DNA from: Tanypteryx hageni
Lineage: Eukaryota; Arthropoda; Insecta; Odonata; Petaluridae
Length of the DNA stretch: 64,000 bases
Direction of reading: 5' to 3'
Assembly: GCA_028673005.1 (NCBI GenBank)
Contig: CM054114.1
Location: forward strand, 131,378,894 to 131,442,893
The position numbers were made by a program, and so were the translations under genes. Shown piece by piece: positions 1-12,693 of the stretch. Positions within the stretch are counted from its first letter, which is position 1; each line of letters starts with the position of its first letter. The notes beneath the pieces are model-generated. The model did no database searches. It saw only the letters and a list, made by a program, of their open reading frames with translations, and was not told where the DNA came from.

Positions 1-729
1 CTTTTTGAAATGAAAAATTATTCTCCGCTACGTCAACATAGTTTTTTCAATGAAAGAGTAATCCTAATAGGAATGAAATTTATTACGAAAACGTTTGCTT
101 TCCTTTTTAGCTCTCAATTTTAATATAATAATAAACTACTTCTTTTATATTTGTTGCCGAATATTTTTATTTCATGCATTCTAAAGGTTAATATAATTAC
201 GAATTATTTTAGTGTATAAAAATTAATCGTAAACTTGACATTATTTTTTAAAAGTTGAACGATAAGTTTCAACTAAAAAGACAGAAACGCTACTCAGTCT
301 TTACAAGTCTTTTAGAAGGAAAAAGAAAATTTTTAAATAATTATTTTACTTACGATACAGATAGGGTTTTTAAATTAAATATTACCGTTAGATAAGATCT
401 TTTGATCTCATTTCGGTATATATATAATAGAATCAAACAGTGAGGAACCAATTTATTTAAAAATTAGATAAATAACATGCTAATTCTAGGGACCATTTTG
501 ATAGAATTAAACATTTGCTTTATTGACTAAAAATAAAAATCGAAGGATAAGAACTGCATAAAACCTCCTTTTTCTATGTTCTTCATTCTTGTTTATTTAC
601 CATAGAAAAACTTACATTTCTTACCTTTCAGTAATACAGAAAGTATAATTATATTTATACAGTTTAAACAAGAAACGACAACTAAACAAAAATACTAACA
701 AATCTTTTCTTATCAACAATGTTTAGTAG
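1..729. other. AT-rich DNA without recognisable gene
   Basis: I see no coding pattern and no clear repeat here. It flanks the 3' side of the hAT pseudogene that starts at 730 and may contain that element's terminal sequence, but no terminal inverted repeat could be matched. Confidence 0.4.
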
Positions 730-2581
730 TTAAGCTAAGTTATATTTTTCTGCCGAGCTTATTTTCTTTAACAATTTTTTATCTTTTACAATTTTGTCAT
801 AGAAATCACTACACGTCATGTTAAAGTTCACGCGCACGATTAGTATTGCTTTCATAATATCGATGCTTATTCACGATTTTTCATTTGACCAAATTTTGTT
901 CATGAGAGAGAATATTCTTTCAACTGAGGATGTTGTACCTGAAAGACATAACACCAATTCGACGATTTTTTTTAAACTTTATAGGCTACAGATAGTCTAT
1001 TCATTTCCAAAAATATTTCGACCCATTTATTTGAGGTAGATATATGTTCTGAGTTCCAAATTCCTATCTTTCTAGTTATGATGGATTTCATACAAACCCA
1101 TCGGGTTTCATCTACTCCTATGCGACTGAAATGATCTTTAATTTCTTCCAAACTGTTATGTATCTCTTTCTACTGAGGTAACTGTTTTAATAATATCCAT
1201 TCAAACCTATCAGATACCCCCAAAGCTCTTTACCCATTTTTACAAATATTCTATACTGGTAGAATAAAAATTTGAAATGATTTCATAAAACTCGGATTCA
1301 TTTATCTTTTCAGATTCCACCAGCGACTTAAGTTGAATTGAATCTGTTGTAATAAAACTTTCTTCATTTCTAGCAATAAGGACTTCTTTAAGAGATTTAA
1401 CACCCAAGGCTACTTCAGTTGCCGACACATCTGTTTTTTCTATAGATTCTACTACTTTCTGAAATGTTGAAATTTGATCTCTCGAAAATGATAACCATAA
1501 TTTTAGGCAGGAATCTTCAAATAGGTTTTTCAAAATCATTGGACACTTTTGTTGTGAAAGAAAGTAAGAATGTAACCCATTAAACATTTCTAATATTCTG
1601 TCTATCGCAGGTCCTAAGGATAAAAATCTTGTGTTTCCATGTTCTAATAACTTAGAATAATCTTCTCTTGCAAATTTACAAAAGTATTTGAGCTCCTGAA
1701 CTCTAACGGCATATATGTGAAAGTACTTGTAAACTTTAACCGCAAAGCATTCAACATCAAATGGCAAACAGTCAATAGCACATTGAAGGCAGTTGTGTAT
1801 GATATGTGCACCACAACGAATTCCAATAACATTCCTTGCAAGTCCTTTTTCAAGTTTACGCCATATATTATTTTGACTATTTCTGTTACAACCGCCAAAA
1901 TTGGTTTTCATTATCGGCACAAAATCCTACAATCTTGTTTTGCAAACAATACTTATTTACAACGTCAATAAGCAGGTTGCATTGTAAATCGGATGTTTCA
2001 CCAGGTAAAGAAGCAAACTCGAAGATTTTAGTTTGAACACCATTATCTGGTAAGAAATACCGAACAACAACAGGAAAAAGTTTGTTCTCTTTTTTGTTTG
2101 AAGCATCTAAACTAATAGTTACACTACTGCATTTAATTAAATCAACGGAAATTTGCTCTAATACATAAGGTGACAAAACATTGCAAATAATTGCTTCCGA
2201 TTTGGTAGAGGCAGATGAAAACTTAGGTTGGTAAATCTTTTTGATCGACCTAGACAAACAGTCATTTGTGCGAAAACTCTGACCGTGACGCACTGTATGA
2301 AATGCAAAAAGAGCTTCACTGGCTGCAATTTTTTCACATTTCAAATCCTCTGGTGAAAAAAATGAGCTGATACAGGCCCCTGCTAAATTTTCTGCATCTT
2401 TATGTCTTCGGCTTCGCAGGTGTTGATTTATGTCACTCTTACCTCCATGATCAACAGAAAAGTGAACACCGCAGATTCCACACTACACCTTAGAATTGTC
2501 ATTTACAAAAGTACTGTCCTTTTTAATAAATTTAAACTCCTTTTGCAGGTCATCGTTACATGAACAAATTCTCTTCGCCAT
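730..2581 (-). pseudogene. broken hAT-superfamily transposase with BED-type zinc finger
   Basis: The minus strand reads from an ATG at 2581 (MAKRICSC) through a BED-like finger (CGICGVHF, then H-x4-H near QHLRSRRH) into a hAT catalytic region containing SLDASNKKENKLFPVVVRY and GFCADN, then NFGG and RCGAHIIHN. A hAT dimerisation tail is recognisable at about 1030-820 (TTSSVERIFSLMNKIW) and the reading frame ends with a TAA at 730-732. An in-frame TAG lies at 2483-2485, a frameshift falls in the ADNEN/NFGG block at about 1890-1920, and several more stops and shifts lie between 1240 and 1030. Transposases of this group cut and rejoin DNA at terminal inverted repeats and leave 8-bp target duplications. 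Here no ends could be matched, so only the coding remnant is called. It belongs to the same broad family as the copy at 8231-10036, but the two are clearly diverged. It cannot make an active protein. Confidence 0.85.
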
Positions 2582-3839
2582 TTTCTTATTATTATTATGG
2601 GTTACTTAAAAATATACATATAAAAATTATTTTGAAAGCTTGTAAATCTCAGTAAACTTATAAGAAAAGTAATTTACGAAATCAAAGTAAATAATATTTG
2701 CTTAATATCGAGCAAGATAAAAAATGATCACTAAGACAATAATGTAATCAAACTAAGCAATTCTATTCAAAAAGTGGTTTTTCATAGTAATTAAAATTTC
2801 TGGCTCTCATTTATTACGTGTATGTACATTCTTATATAAAAATAAGATGTGCTAATAATTCCAATGAAATTTCATAAGCATAAATTGCCACTAAATAAAC
2901 GCATTAGTAGTCTTACCTTTCACAGGAATTTATTTTGATTTTATCCCACTATCACAATGTATACAACTACCTCTGCTTGCTTCACTTCATCTAACACTGA
3001 ACTTCGAAGATAATACGATCGGGGAAAGGCTAAGAAGAATGTTACAGCCGAATGAAAGCCTTACACAGACATTAGAACGGACCATTAATTCTGTGACAAT
3101 GTTGATGCGTCGGCCTTGATTTGTTTTAATACCTCGATTAACCCCGCAACAAAGATGCAACAAGCTATTCAGCTTAAACATTGAAAGATCCGGGGAAACG
3201 GGCAGGCAAATAAATCTGTGTACCTGTTCTATAAAATGACAACTTAGCCTTATTCTCATTTTCCTAAACAGCTAAAATCTAATATTATCCATATTTTGAG
3301 AAAATTGAAAAGTCGGAATTTTAATCTCGAAAAGCCGAAAACGACGAGACGGTCTGGAAACGGCCCGAAAACGGGACTGTCCCGGAGAAAACGGGTCGTA
3401 TGGTCAGCCTACTTCAGACAAACTAAGAAATCAACGCGAAACGAAAGAAAATATATTCTACTGCGATGGATGGAGACAAAAACCGCATCGGGAACGAATG
3501 AACCGTAAAGAGAGACAAAATGGAAAACATCAAGAAAACGGGGGGAAAACGGAAAAACAAACCCGGGGCAAAACCGATGAATAATCCCGAAATCGCCGAG
3601 GGAAGTGAGAAAGAGATGAATCATAATCGAAAGGAATCCACCGAAAAGGTCTCTTTAACACCCACTTTGCCTCCGCAGATGTGGGGAAAACCCATCCTCC
3701 CCCCCTCCAGCCCCTCCTCCAGCTCCCCCTCCAGCCCCCCTCCAGCCCCCTCTACATCCCCCCTCTCCAACCCCATCCTTTCCCGTCTACCCTTCTCCCT
3801 CCCTTAAACCCTTCGCATCCCACGAAAAGATAACTCGGT
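2582..3839. other. no gene recognised
   Basis: This stretch has mixed composition. It has a short C-rich run with CTCC repeats at about 3690-3800. Short open frames on both strands overlap one another and show no domain. Nothing is supported as coding. Confidence 0.4.
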
Positions 3840-5010
3840 CGGGATTTCAAATGGGAGGGTTTGGGAGCGGGTGGGAGATGGAGATGAAGGTAAAAGGAAG
3901 CAGAGGGAGTGAAAACGGATGAGGGAGAGGTTGAAAGGAGGAGGGCAGAGAGAGAGAGACGGCTGGAAAGCTGACTCAGGAGAAGCGGGGAAGGAATGAA
4001 CCGCCTCCGTGGGCCTGTGTGTGCGTGTACCCCAGCAATGCTGAGCAAGGCGGCTTTTCCTACCGCCTCATCCTCGAAAGTTATATCTTTCCTACCCATC
4101 TCATTCTCCTACTCCCATCTCCACCTCCCATAATAAGGCCTGCTTATCCCCTACTCCACCGCCACATACCTCCCCTTTCGAAAGCATTACGCACACTTCT
4201 CCAAAGCGCGTGGGAGGTGAAAACGCCCTCGCTGACGACTTCTCTCTCTCTCTCTCGAGAAGACCCAGCCTAAGGGATCCGCGAAAGATAGAAATGGAGA
4301 GCTAAAGAGAGGGTGAGAAATGGAGAGAAACTGTGAACGAGATGGAAAGGGAGAGAGATATGAAAAGAGAGAGATGGTGAAGGGGGAAAAGATAGAAGAA
4401 AAAGAGGGATGTAGTAAGCGGGAGATGGAGAGAACGAGAAAGAGGGAAAGAACTAGAGAGAGAAAGAACGAGAGTGAGAGAGAGGTGGTGAAAGAAAGAT
4501 GCAGTAAATGAGAGATGGAGAGTACGAGAGGGAAATGAGAGAAGTAAAGAGGGAAATGGAGAAAAGGTGGTGGGAGATACAGAGAGATCGAGAGTCAGCT
4601 TAAGAGAGGGAGAGATGGAGAGAAAAATAGAAATAAAGAGTGATGGAGAGAGAAATGGATAAGGAGGGAGGAGAGAGGGAACGAGAGAGATGGAGAAAGA
4701 GCGACAGAGAGAGTGATGGAGAGAAAAAGAGAGATAGAAATAGTGAGAGGAGGCATACAGATAGGGCGAGGGATGAAAAGAGGGAGACAGATGTAGAAGG
4801 TGAGCGAGGGAGAGAAATGGAGATTGTGAGAAAGAGATGGTTAGAGGGAGGAAGAGATCAGGAGGAAAGAAAAGTGATGGAGAGGTGGGAGAGAGTAGGA
4901 GTGACATAGAAAGAGGGAGAGAGACGGAAAAATCGAGAATCGGAGGGAAATGCAGAGAGACAGAGAGAGAGGTGGAGACAGAATAGGAGGAAGAGAAGGA
5001 CAGGGAGAAA
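3840..5010 (+). repeat. GA-rich purine tract
   Basis: The plus strand is strongly purine-biased, dominated by GAGA, GGAGA and GAAAGAGA units, densest at 4290-4990. Open frames here encode only Arg/Glu/Lys (plus) or Ser/Leu/Pro (minus) low-complexity peptides and are not genes. The tract is followed by a pyrimidine-rich block at 5225-5480. Confidence 0.9.
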
Positions 5011-5224
5011 TCCTTCCCGTCGTAATTATAATTCGGGAACCCGGCTGGAACGCAAAGGACTAGTCGCGTAATTTAGAGGGGAACGTCTCATAAATAAGTT
5101 TCCCTCCCACGGAAAAACAAGTTTTCCGTCAAACGCGATATTCTCGCAAACAGCGGGAGGTATGGAAGTTTTAAGAGGGAAGAAACCTTGGTGGTTGGGG
5201 AGGCTTTTAGCATACGATTCCCTG

Positions 5225-5480
5225 GATGCTTTTCATTCTCTCTCTCCACCCTCTGCCTCTCCCTCCATTATTTCTTTCTCTCCAGTTTCTTCCTCCCTCC
5301 CCTCTCTCCCACCCTCCTCCTGCCTTTCTATCACTTCTCCAGGTCCCTAAGTTGTTCTTATCATCTCTCCCATGCCTTCATTTACTTATGTCTTTCCTCC
5401 CTCATTTCACAATATCTTTTCTATCTTTCTCGCCACCTACCCCCACCCCCTCCTTCAATACATCCCGATTTTCCCGGATG
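5225..5480 (+). repeat. CT-rich pyrimidine tract
   Basis: CTCTCC and TTCC units dominate on the plus strand, the opposite purine/pyrimidine strand bias from the GA tract just upstream, with about 200 bp of mixed sequence between. Confidence 0.85.
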
Positions 5481-7361
5481 TCTAGGAACCAATCTTAATC
5501 CGGTTAAACGGATATTCCTGATTGACACGCGTCATAGTCCGCAAAATATGAAAAATTAAATAAATGATTTGGTAGTGTCGAGAACACTTATAGAGAAATT
5601 AGTCGCACAAGTAAACCTCTAAATACTTCTTCACCTTCATAAGATAAGTAAATATTTGTACATATATGTACGCCAGCGAAGCAATATAGGAAAGAAACAT
5701 AAATATAAAATTTGGGTCAATCGAACTTTCGGTAATTCGATACCCGGTTAATTCGTTGCTTGCTCTGAATGTAGTTGAACCTCTCTACTCCAGAAAGCTA
5801 TGGACCGGAGGAGTTTCGGAGTATAGAATTTTCTGAACCACGTGCTTGGTATGTAATTACAGTACTGCTACTATGCGCACTACCTAAGCCATAATTTTAT
5901 ATATTAACGCAAGGGTATGTGAGTAAATAAAGCATAAGAAGATAAAATAATATAAGAAATAGATGCTTCTATGTACGCGATTTGTCGAACAAAAAGTTTG
6001 GATTACCCGTTCCGGATGGGATCATAGATGAAACGAGCAGTTTTTAGGTTTTAAAGGCATTTTTTTTTTTAATTTAAACTCTCTTTTAAGCTTTGGAGGG
6101 CACAGAGAACGGGAAAATCGAATCTTCACCCACACAAAATTTTCGAATGTTTTTTTTCAAATTTTCCTCAATTTCAGAACCATTCCAAATCAGCGATGTT
6201 TCCGGACCACATAAATACTGATCACAGAGGTTCAGTTGCATATTTATTTCTCTATTATTATATTTACGACTCTATTTATCAAACCTCTCTTCTCGCACCC
6301 ACCTCTTCTCTTCCATGTAACTCTGCTCTTTCCATCCTACCTTTAGTCCCTCTACCGTCCGTTGCCGGGACTAACTTCCTATCTCTCCCCCAACCACGCT
6401 CATTCCTCCTGTATTCCATCTTCCTGTACCAACCACACACGTCACTAGCCCTCTGGGAGTTGCACACATCTTCTTGGTCTAATTGGTTGGATGCATAATT
6501 CCGTCCATGAGTTATTCCTCATCTCAAACCTCTCTCCTCCCCCCCACCCTTCTTCCCCCCCATCTCCCCATTCCAATTACTTGTCCCCCTATGATTTAAT
6601 GCTCGAACTCGAGGAGGAAATATTGCTTCCCTTTCAGCGTCTGAGCCCTCAGAGCGATTAGTGCCATCATTGGCTAACTAGGTGACAAGGTTAATGGTGC
6701 AAAGCTAAGGTACGAGTTTTAGCGTGTCGAGCGTTTGTGCGCATGCGCGTAAAGGGCGAAGGTGTTGGTTCCTGCGTTTTACCCCCCCTGGGGCATGTCA
6801 CATGCGGATACACCTTGCTCTGCTACTACACGGGTCCTTATAATACGGATTGGATACAACGCGACCTGTTTTTTTTAAGACGAAAATTCACGCAACGCGG
6901 ATTACGGCTCGCATTGACACGGCTTGATCGGACTTGGGATTTCGGAAGAGACTCTCGAGTTCTTTGTTAATAAGCTTAGAATACCGGCAACAACACTTTA
7001 TTTGTATACCAGAGTAATTGCCCGTCAAAAATGACGGGCATACATGAATAAAGTATTAAATTATAATTAAGGCACTCCGCGTTCTTCCTCCCCTCATTTT
7101 GCTCCCTCTCTCTTTCTCTCTGTATCCTCCTCTTTCTCTCCCCCCATTCTTCCTCGCTCTTTCCCTTTTACTCTCTCCTCAAAAAATGTAGCTCTCTCAG
7201 CGTGAGATGCGTATATAAAATTTTACACACAGAATGATATTTAAACAAGATGGCCCTAACGGAACTTATGATACCTACTTTCCTACACCGCGGATGAGTT
7301 GCTCTATGTGTTCCAAAATTTCATAATTTACCGTTATAAATTATTACAAATATTTTCGAAC
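5481..7361. other. no gene recognised
   Basis: This is unassigned DNA. Small CT-rich patches lie at 6260-6560 and 7080-7180. A few ORFs of 60-100 codons have no recognisable domain. Confidence 0.4.
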
Positions 7362-7480
7362 TAGGGTTGCCACCTCTCCCGGGATTCCGGGAGAATTCCG
7401 GGATTCTCCCGGAATTATGGAATATAAGACACGTGTCTCCCGGCGGGAGGTCAAAATCTCCCGGAATTTAGGAATCTGCC
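7362..7480 (+). repeat. transposon-end-like sequence with CCGGGA subrepeats
   Basis: The stretch opens with TAGGGTTGCCACC, a common hAT-type terminus, followed by several direct and inverted copies of CTCCCGGGA and CCGGGAGAATT. It lies about 870 bp upstream of the hAT coding remnant at 8231, in the right orientation to be its 5' end. The reciprocal end (GGTGGCAACCCTA) was not found downstream of 10036, so the element's extent is unproven. Confidence 0.5.
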
Positions 7481-8230
7481 GATCCGTGGCTATACTTACC
7501 TAGTTGAAATTTGTAAATTTAGTTTGGCCGGTATATTTAATCCAGAGTAATGGATATCTAATGCAAATATGTATACTTTCTCGGCGACTCCCTCATGTTC
7601 CTCTCAATGGAGATGACGATTTTTTAACAACGTACTCACAAACATTTTTTATTGCTACACTTGATCCTTCTTAGAAAATGTTAAAGCGATTTTCCTTGAA
7701 AATTCATTCTGGTTTGAAACTTTGTAGATTATAGTGAAGGTCTCACTTTAACTGTGGCTGGTGAGACGGCTAATACTTTGTTGCAAATTAAAGTCGTGCT
7801 TTTCTATTCACCAGGTGCCAGCTGTCTAGAGAGCTGTCGGCGCATTCTGTATATTTCTTTTCGACCCGCAGCCTAGAATGAGTTTATGTTTTGTCTGATA
7901 AATCACTCCGTGAGGTTGGTGTCACATGGTTGTGTCGTATGTGGAGTCAATAATATATTAGTGTTAATAAAATAGGCATTGTCCAGTAAGTATTCATGTG
8001 GCTTACATTAAACTATTCATATTATTTTCATTGCATAAGTGACTGGTAATTTAAAAAAACATTATATTTTTACATTTATTCTGTTTCTTTTAACGCTTAC
8101 TTATGTGCACTATCTACAGTATGTACTACTCTATTTTCATGCGCTGGTTGTCTTGTAGCTATATTAATAAGCCTGAATATATATAGTTTTAACGTCACCT
8201 AATGATCATTCCCAGAAAAATAGCAACTTC

Positions 8231-10036
8231 AAAAAAATTAAATATTCCACAAAGTTTAATGATGGATGGTTAAATGAACCAGAGATGCAAAGTTGGCTTG
8301 TGAAGCAAGATGAGTTTAATGGTGAGTGAAAATTATGTAGTAAAGGAATCTCTGTTAACCATGAAGGAAAAAGAGCATTAAAAATCCATTTAGAAAGTGG
8401 GGCACATAAGGTAGCGATAGAACAAATGACCGAGTCTCAGTCGATATCCAGTTTTCTTCCAAGCAAATACTCTGATCAAGAAAAGTAAGTTACTGCAGGT
8501 GAAGTTACGTCTGTTTATCACGGGGTTAAACACCATCACAGTTACAATAGTCAAGATTGTAGCATTAAGTTGCTTCCTGTTATATTTAGTGATTCCAGCA
8601 TTACAAACAAAGTAGCATGTGGCAGAACAAAATACATAAGCATATGTGAGAGTAATCTGGCACCTGCTGCTCAAGAACTTCTTCTACATCATTTAGCTGA
8701 TTGTAATTATTTTTCTCTCGGCATTGACGCTTCAAACAAAGGAAATTTAAAAATGTTTCCCGTTGCGGTGCAATATTTCTCACCTGAAGAAGGTATTAAA
8801 CAAGGTCTTCTGGACTTTTATGAAGACCCCAATGAAACAAGTGCTTCTATCAAAGATCGACTGATTGAAGTTCTCCAGAAAAATTTTCTTAAATTGTCTG
8901 CAGATAATGCACCTGTAAATTTTGGTAAACACAAATCTGTGTACCAAAAACTTTTTTCAGATAATGAAAAACTTTTAAAGGCAAATTGCAAATGCCATAT
9001 TTTATATAACTGTGTTAAATTTGCACTAAAAGCGCTTCCTTTTGATGTAGAGATGTTAGTTATAAAAGTATACAGTGAATTTTCTGCTTTTGCTAAGCGC
9101 ACAGAAAAGCTAAAATCATTCTGTCAATTTGTCAATGTAGAATACAAACAAATTCTAAGGACGTGCCGACAAGATGGTTATCTTTACTACCAGCTATTGA
9201 AAGGGTGCTCTCTAACTGGGTAGCTTTGAGGGAATATTTTTAGAGGAAGGTGAAACTGAGTGTTCCAAAATAATATGGAAAGCATTTGAAGAAGAAAGTT
9301 CTCCAGCACTTTGCTACCCGTATTTTTTGAAAAATATTTTGAATTTATTTGAGCATAGTGTTAAAATTTTGGAAAGTGATGATGTTACATGCACGTAGTT
9401 GCATGCAGTTATGTTAGATATTCGCGAGAAGATTACCAATAGGAAAAATGATAAATTTTATGGCCAGAAAACATTTTATATATATATATATTTTATATAG
9501 TGAGTGGATAGATTGCAGTTTACTGTAGATGTAAACTATTTCTTTCAAAGGTGCTTAACTTACCTGGAAAAGTGGTACGATTTTGAGAGTTCTACATACA
9601 AAAACATGAATATATTATCAATGAAGAAAGAAATTACACGGGATGAACTCAAAAATCTTGGAAATACATTAAAATTAGCAATCGATGAAGACAAACTATA
9701 TGAAGACTTCTGTGTATGCCGTGGCCTCGGTGAAGTTGTACAAAAAGGGTGGACTTAAGATGGGTTAACTTCTTTTCTAAGGTGAATAAAGGAGTTGGAG
9801 AAGAACTGAAAAAAATTGTATCGTTTGTGCTCTCGATTCCAGTGTCTAATGCAGCTTGCGAACGAATTTTCAGTGTCATGAATGAACTGTGGTGCAAAAA
9901 CAGAAACAAACTAAGCACACACCACGTCAAGGCTGAAATCCAAGTCTGCACAAATTTTAATCTTTCTTGTAAGGACTTCCATGCATTTTTACAAAAAAAC
10001 TTTTCCGAAATCTATACATACGGATTCTCTCTATAA
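8231..10036 (+). pseudogene. broken hAT-superfamily transposase, second copy
   Basis: The plus strand reads a degenerate BED-type N-terminus (KYSTKFNDGWLNEPEMQSW, then KLCSKGISV and H-x4-H at HLESGAH), then the hAT core at 8570-9223 with GIDASNKGNLKMFPVAVQYF and ADNAPVNFGKH. After a frameshift at about 9165-9180 it reads PTRWLSLLPAIERVLSNWVAL and continues to about 9470. The C-terminal part resumes at 9504 and the dimerisation domain lies at 9749-10036 (PVSNAACERIFSVMNELW, then VKAEIQ). Lesions include a stop after FNGE at about 8326, another after SDQEK at about 8485, the frameshift, a stop after DDVTCT and another break near 9710-9750. The order of domains is that of a normal transposase of roughly 600 residues. 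It is a dead copy, related to the gene at 730-2581. Confidence 0.88.
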
Positions 10037-10464
10037 AAAGATAAACTTTCCCATTTTAAGCACAGAACCGTCCGAATCCCGAGTTCGCACCATACTTTGA
10101 AGTAATTTTGAAATGCGAATGATTAATATGCTGCACTCACCGATTGATTTTTTACGTGTTAGCTAACAGAAAACAGAAATTATTCCCTGGAGTAGAATCG
10201 GGGTCGCATTTCGTTTTTTTGTTATTGCCTTTCAATATCAGAATTAAACATTCCTTCCGAATTCCAATTTTCCACTTAGTCGCGAAGTCTGTTAAAACAG
10301 GTTGAAAAGTGCACGAGAATTACAGAGATTGCATATTATATTTTAATTAGGCAACTATATATTACATATTGTGATATGTATATGCATCAAAGACGTTTCG
10401 CAATTTTGGGACTACACGTTGCCTGAAGGGATATGGAACGTAATTCCCCTTTCACTGCGTAAAT
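10037..10464. other. no feature recognised
   Basis: This is AT-rich flank downstream of the hAT copy. No matching terminal inverted repeat could be found. Confidence 0.35.
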
Positions 10465-10610
10465 TTTGTTTCACATAACACTGATTCAAATAGCGCGGAT
10501 TCGCGTAATATGAATAAACATAACACGGATTCACATAGCACGGATTCACGTAACGCGGATTCACGTTATACGTATTTACATAACAGAGATTCACATGATC
10601 ACGAATTCGC
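10465..10610 (+). repeat. 15-bp minisatellite
   Basis: About nine imperfect tandem copies of a 15-bp unit close to CACGGATTCACATAA lie here. Translation gives a periodic five-residue peptide on the minus strand (YVNPC-like), which is a by-product of the 15-bp period and not evidence of a gene. Confidence 0.8.
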
Positions 10611-11639
10611 ATTACGCAGCTTTATCACGGTGATATATCACGGCCGGGCGTATAATATATGGAGAAAGAGAGAGGATGGGATTTTGTATTCCGCAATTCC
10701 TGGAAAATCAGCCTTCCTCCGCGAGGTTTTATGAACGCCTCAATTTTTTTTCCCCGCGGATACGACGAAATAACAGGTGAAAGATGCACTTTTTAGGAGT
10801 CGATTGAATTAATCAGAGGGCGAGATGATGGAAGTGAAAGAGAAGTCGGGATGGGAGGAGGAGGAGCGAGAATGAACAAGCAACGTCCGCGGAAATGGTG
10901 ATAAATATCCCCCTTCATGACAGGTAGACATATTTTTAGCCTTGAAATATTGCGTGACTGAAAACGACAAATGATGTTTTATTTTTCCCCGCGAAATACC
11001 CCAGAAAAATATAGGTAGATGGATCCTTTTTTTAAAGAAAACAATTTTTCCCACCCCACCCGAAACGGTTCTTTTATTCATAAATCCTGCGTCGGAAAAG
11101 AGAAACAATGTTTTTTTGGAAAATATTTCTCGCGGAATTTTTTGGGATCATTTTGGACGTTATTTCTTTTCCGGTTCAACCTTTTTTTATCGAATACGTG
11201 AGATTTTGAGATTTTGCACAGTGGCGCTAAATTTTTACTAATCGACGATGCTAACTTGAATAATCAACTAGAAATATATGTCTATTTCGTATTATGGCTT
11301 CTTCTACATGAGGATAGGTATCAAACCTAAGGTACATATAGAGAAGCTTAAATAATGAATCGTTATTGGGTCATTTTCCCCAACCGACGGAAAAATTCCG
11401 AAATTCCAAAAAGTTTAATTTTCAGAAAATTATTCCGAATCCGTTCTTTCATTCCTACGCCCCATAAGAAAAGGATGAAAATCAGTGCAGGGATTTATAA
11501 AGTTTCAATTTTAAATTAGTGAAAATTAAGTGACAAATTTGATGTGTGAACAGTTCTATAGCTAAAAGGATGACGATTTTTTTATTAAGAAGTTATTCAA
11601 ATCCGGGCCGGATTAGCCTAAATAATTTTGTTTTTAGCC
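10611..11639. other. no gene recognised
   Basis: This is mixed sequence without a supported ORF. A stretch at about 11470-11600 resembles the flank seen near 35330 and 55040 (phrase 'agctgaaaga' and neighbours), suggesting an old dispersed repeat. Confidence 0.3.
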
Positions 11640-12020
11640 CATTTTCCAGAATGGAAGTAGGCTTATAGTTTTGTCGTTGTGTCTGTCTGTCTGTCCCCTC
11701 CCCCCCATTAACATTTGAACCAATAGACCGATTTTCATGAAACTTGGCGGAAATCTTTTGCTACTGGGGCTGAGCTCCCGAGGATAATTTTTGTTGCGAA
11801 GATTGAAAGTCCCGGGTTCGATTCCAGGAACTATCCTTCCCATTTGATTTGCATGGAAAATCTGAAATCCATCGTGCAAGGTAATTTTCTCTTGCACATT
11901 AAAATATCTTAGAATTGTAATATCGGAGCGAGTTTTGTACTATTCTCTGAGGACAGGAATAAAGATTCTAATTTTTATCGTATAATTTTGCTTATCGATT
12001 GTATTTCTTAGAATTTCGCG
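11640..12020 (+). repeat. dispersed repeat family A, copy 1
   Basis: It shares ordered blocks with 17845-18210: a short palindrome around TTTCCAGAATGGAA, a TCTGTC microsatellite, the phrase GACCGATTTTCATG, a block resembling a tRNA B box (GGGTTCGATTCC), then an AATAAAGATT..AATTTTTATC tail and TTTTGCTTATCGA at the 3' end. No coding sequence is present. The B-box-like block may indicate a pol III origin or be coincidence. Confidence 0.7.
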
Positions 12021-12693
12021 TAAATACTGGCAATTTTGCAATTGTTATCACTTATTACGAGAATGTTACCATAGCAACAACTATTGTTGGACTCGAATTC
12101 GGTATATGCAAATACGTTCACGCGTTATTTTGCCGCACAAATACGTGTGGTCAATTTAATATTCCATTCGAATGTATTTGTAGTATTTTATAACGCTAAA
12201 TTATGAAATTTTGGAACATAAAGAGCTACATATCCGCGATGAATTTAAAGTTATTAAAGCCAATATGAGTATTAAATAAATTAAATGGAAAGTAGGCATG
12301 ATAAGTTTTGTTTGGATCATCTTTTTAATGATAAAAAGTGAAAATCTTACGGTAATGAAAGATATTAAACTAATATGGCAAGGAGTAAAATGCTTTTAAA
12401 TGGGAGTTAATAATCTTATACATATATATTAATTTTCTGGGGTAGCTGCTCGCGTGCTTGCGTGATACCAGTATGGAAGTGGTAGATTCAGAATAGGTGA
12501 GAATCTGACATTGACTGTAGATGTAAATGCGAAAGCGTCACGAAAAATTTGAAAACCTTGAAATGCATAATGGCTATGAAGTAATTAAGCTTTTAAAATA
12601 AAAATTTTCCCAAAACAAATACATTGCAACGCCATTTATATCCATACAGTCGCTTCATTAAATTAGCGAGGATAAAATTACATCCGTTAGAAC
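12021..12693. other. no gene recognised
   Basis: This is AT-rich sequence. Its last 8 bases (12686-12693) are the left target duplication of the next element. Confidence 0.4.

Noticed and set aside
1717..2036. Plus-strand ORFs opposite the first hAT copy
   Set aside because: They are antisense shadows of the transposase remnant.
7362..10036. A complete hAT transposon from the TAGGGTTGCC end to the coding remnant
   Set aside because: No matching right end was found, so the boundaries cannot be claimed.
10412..10612. Periodic YVNPC-type peptide
   Set aside because: It is explained by the 15-bp minisatellite.
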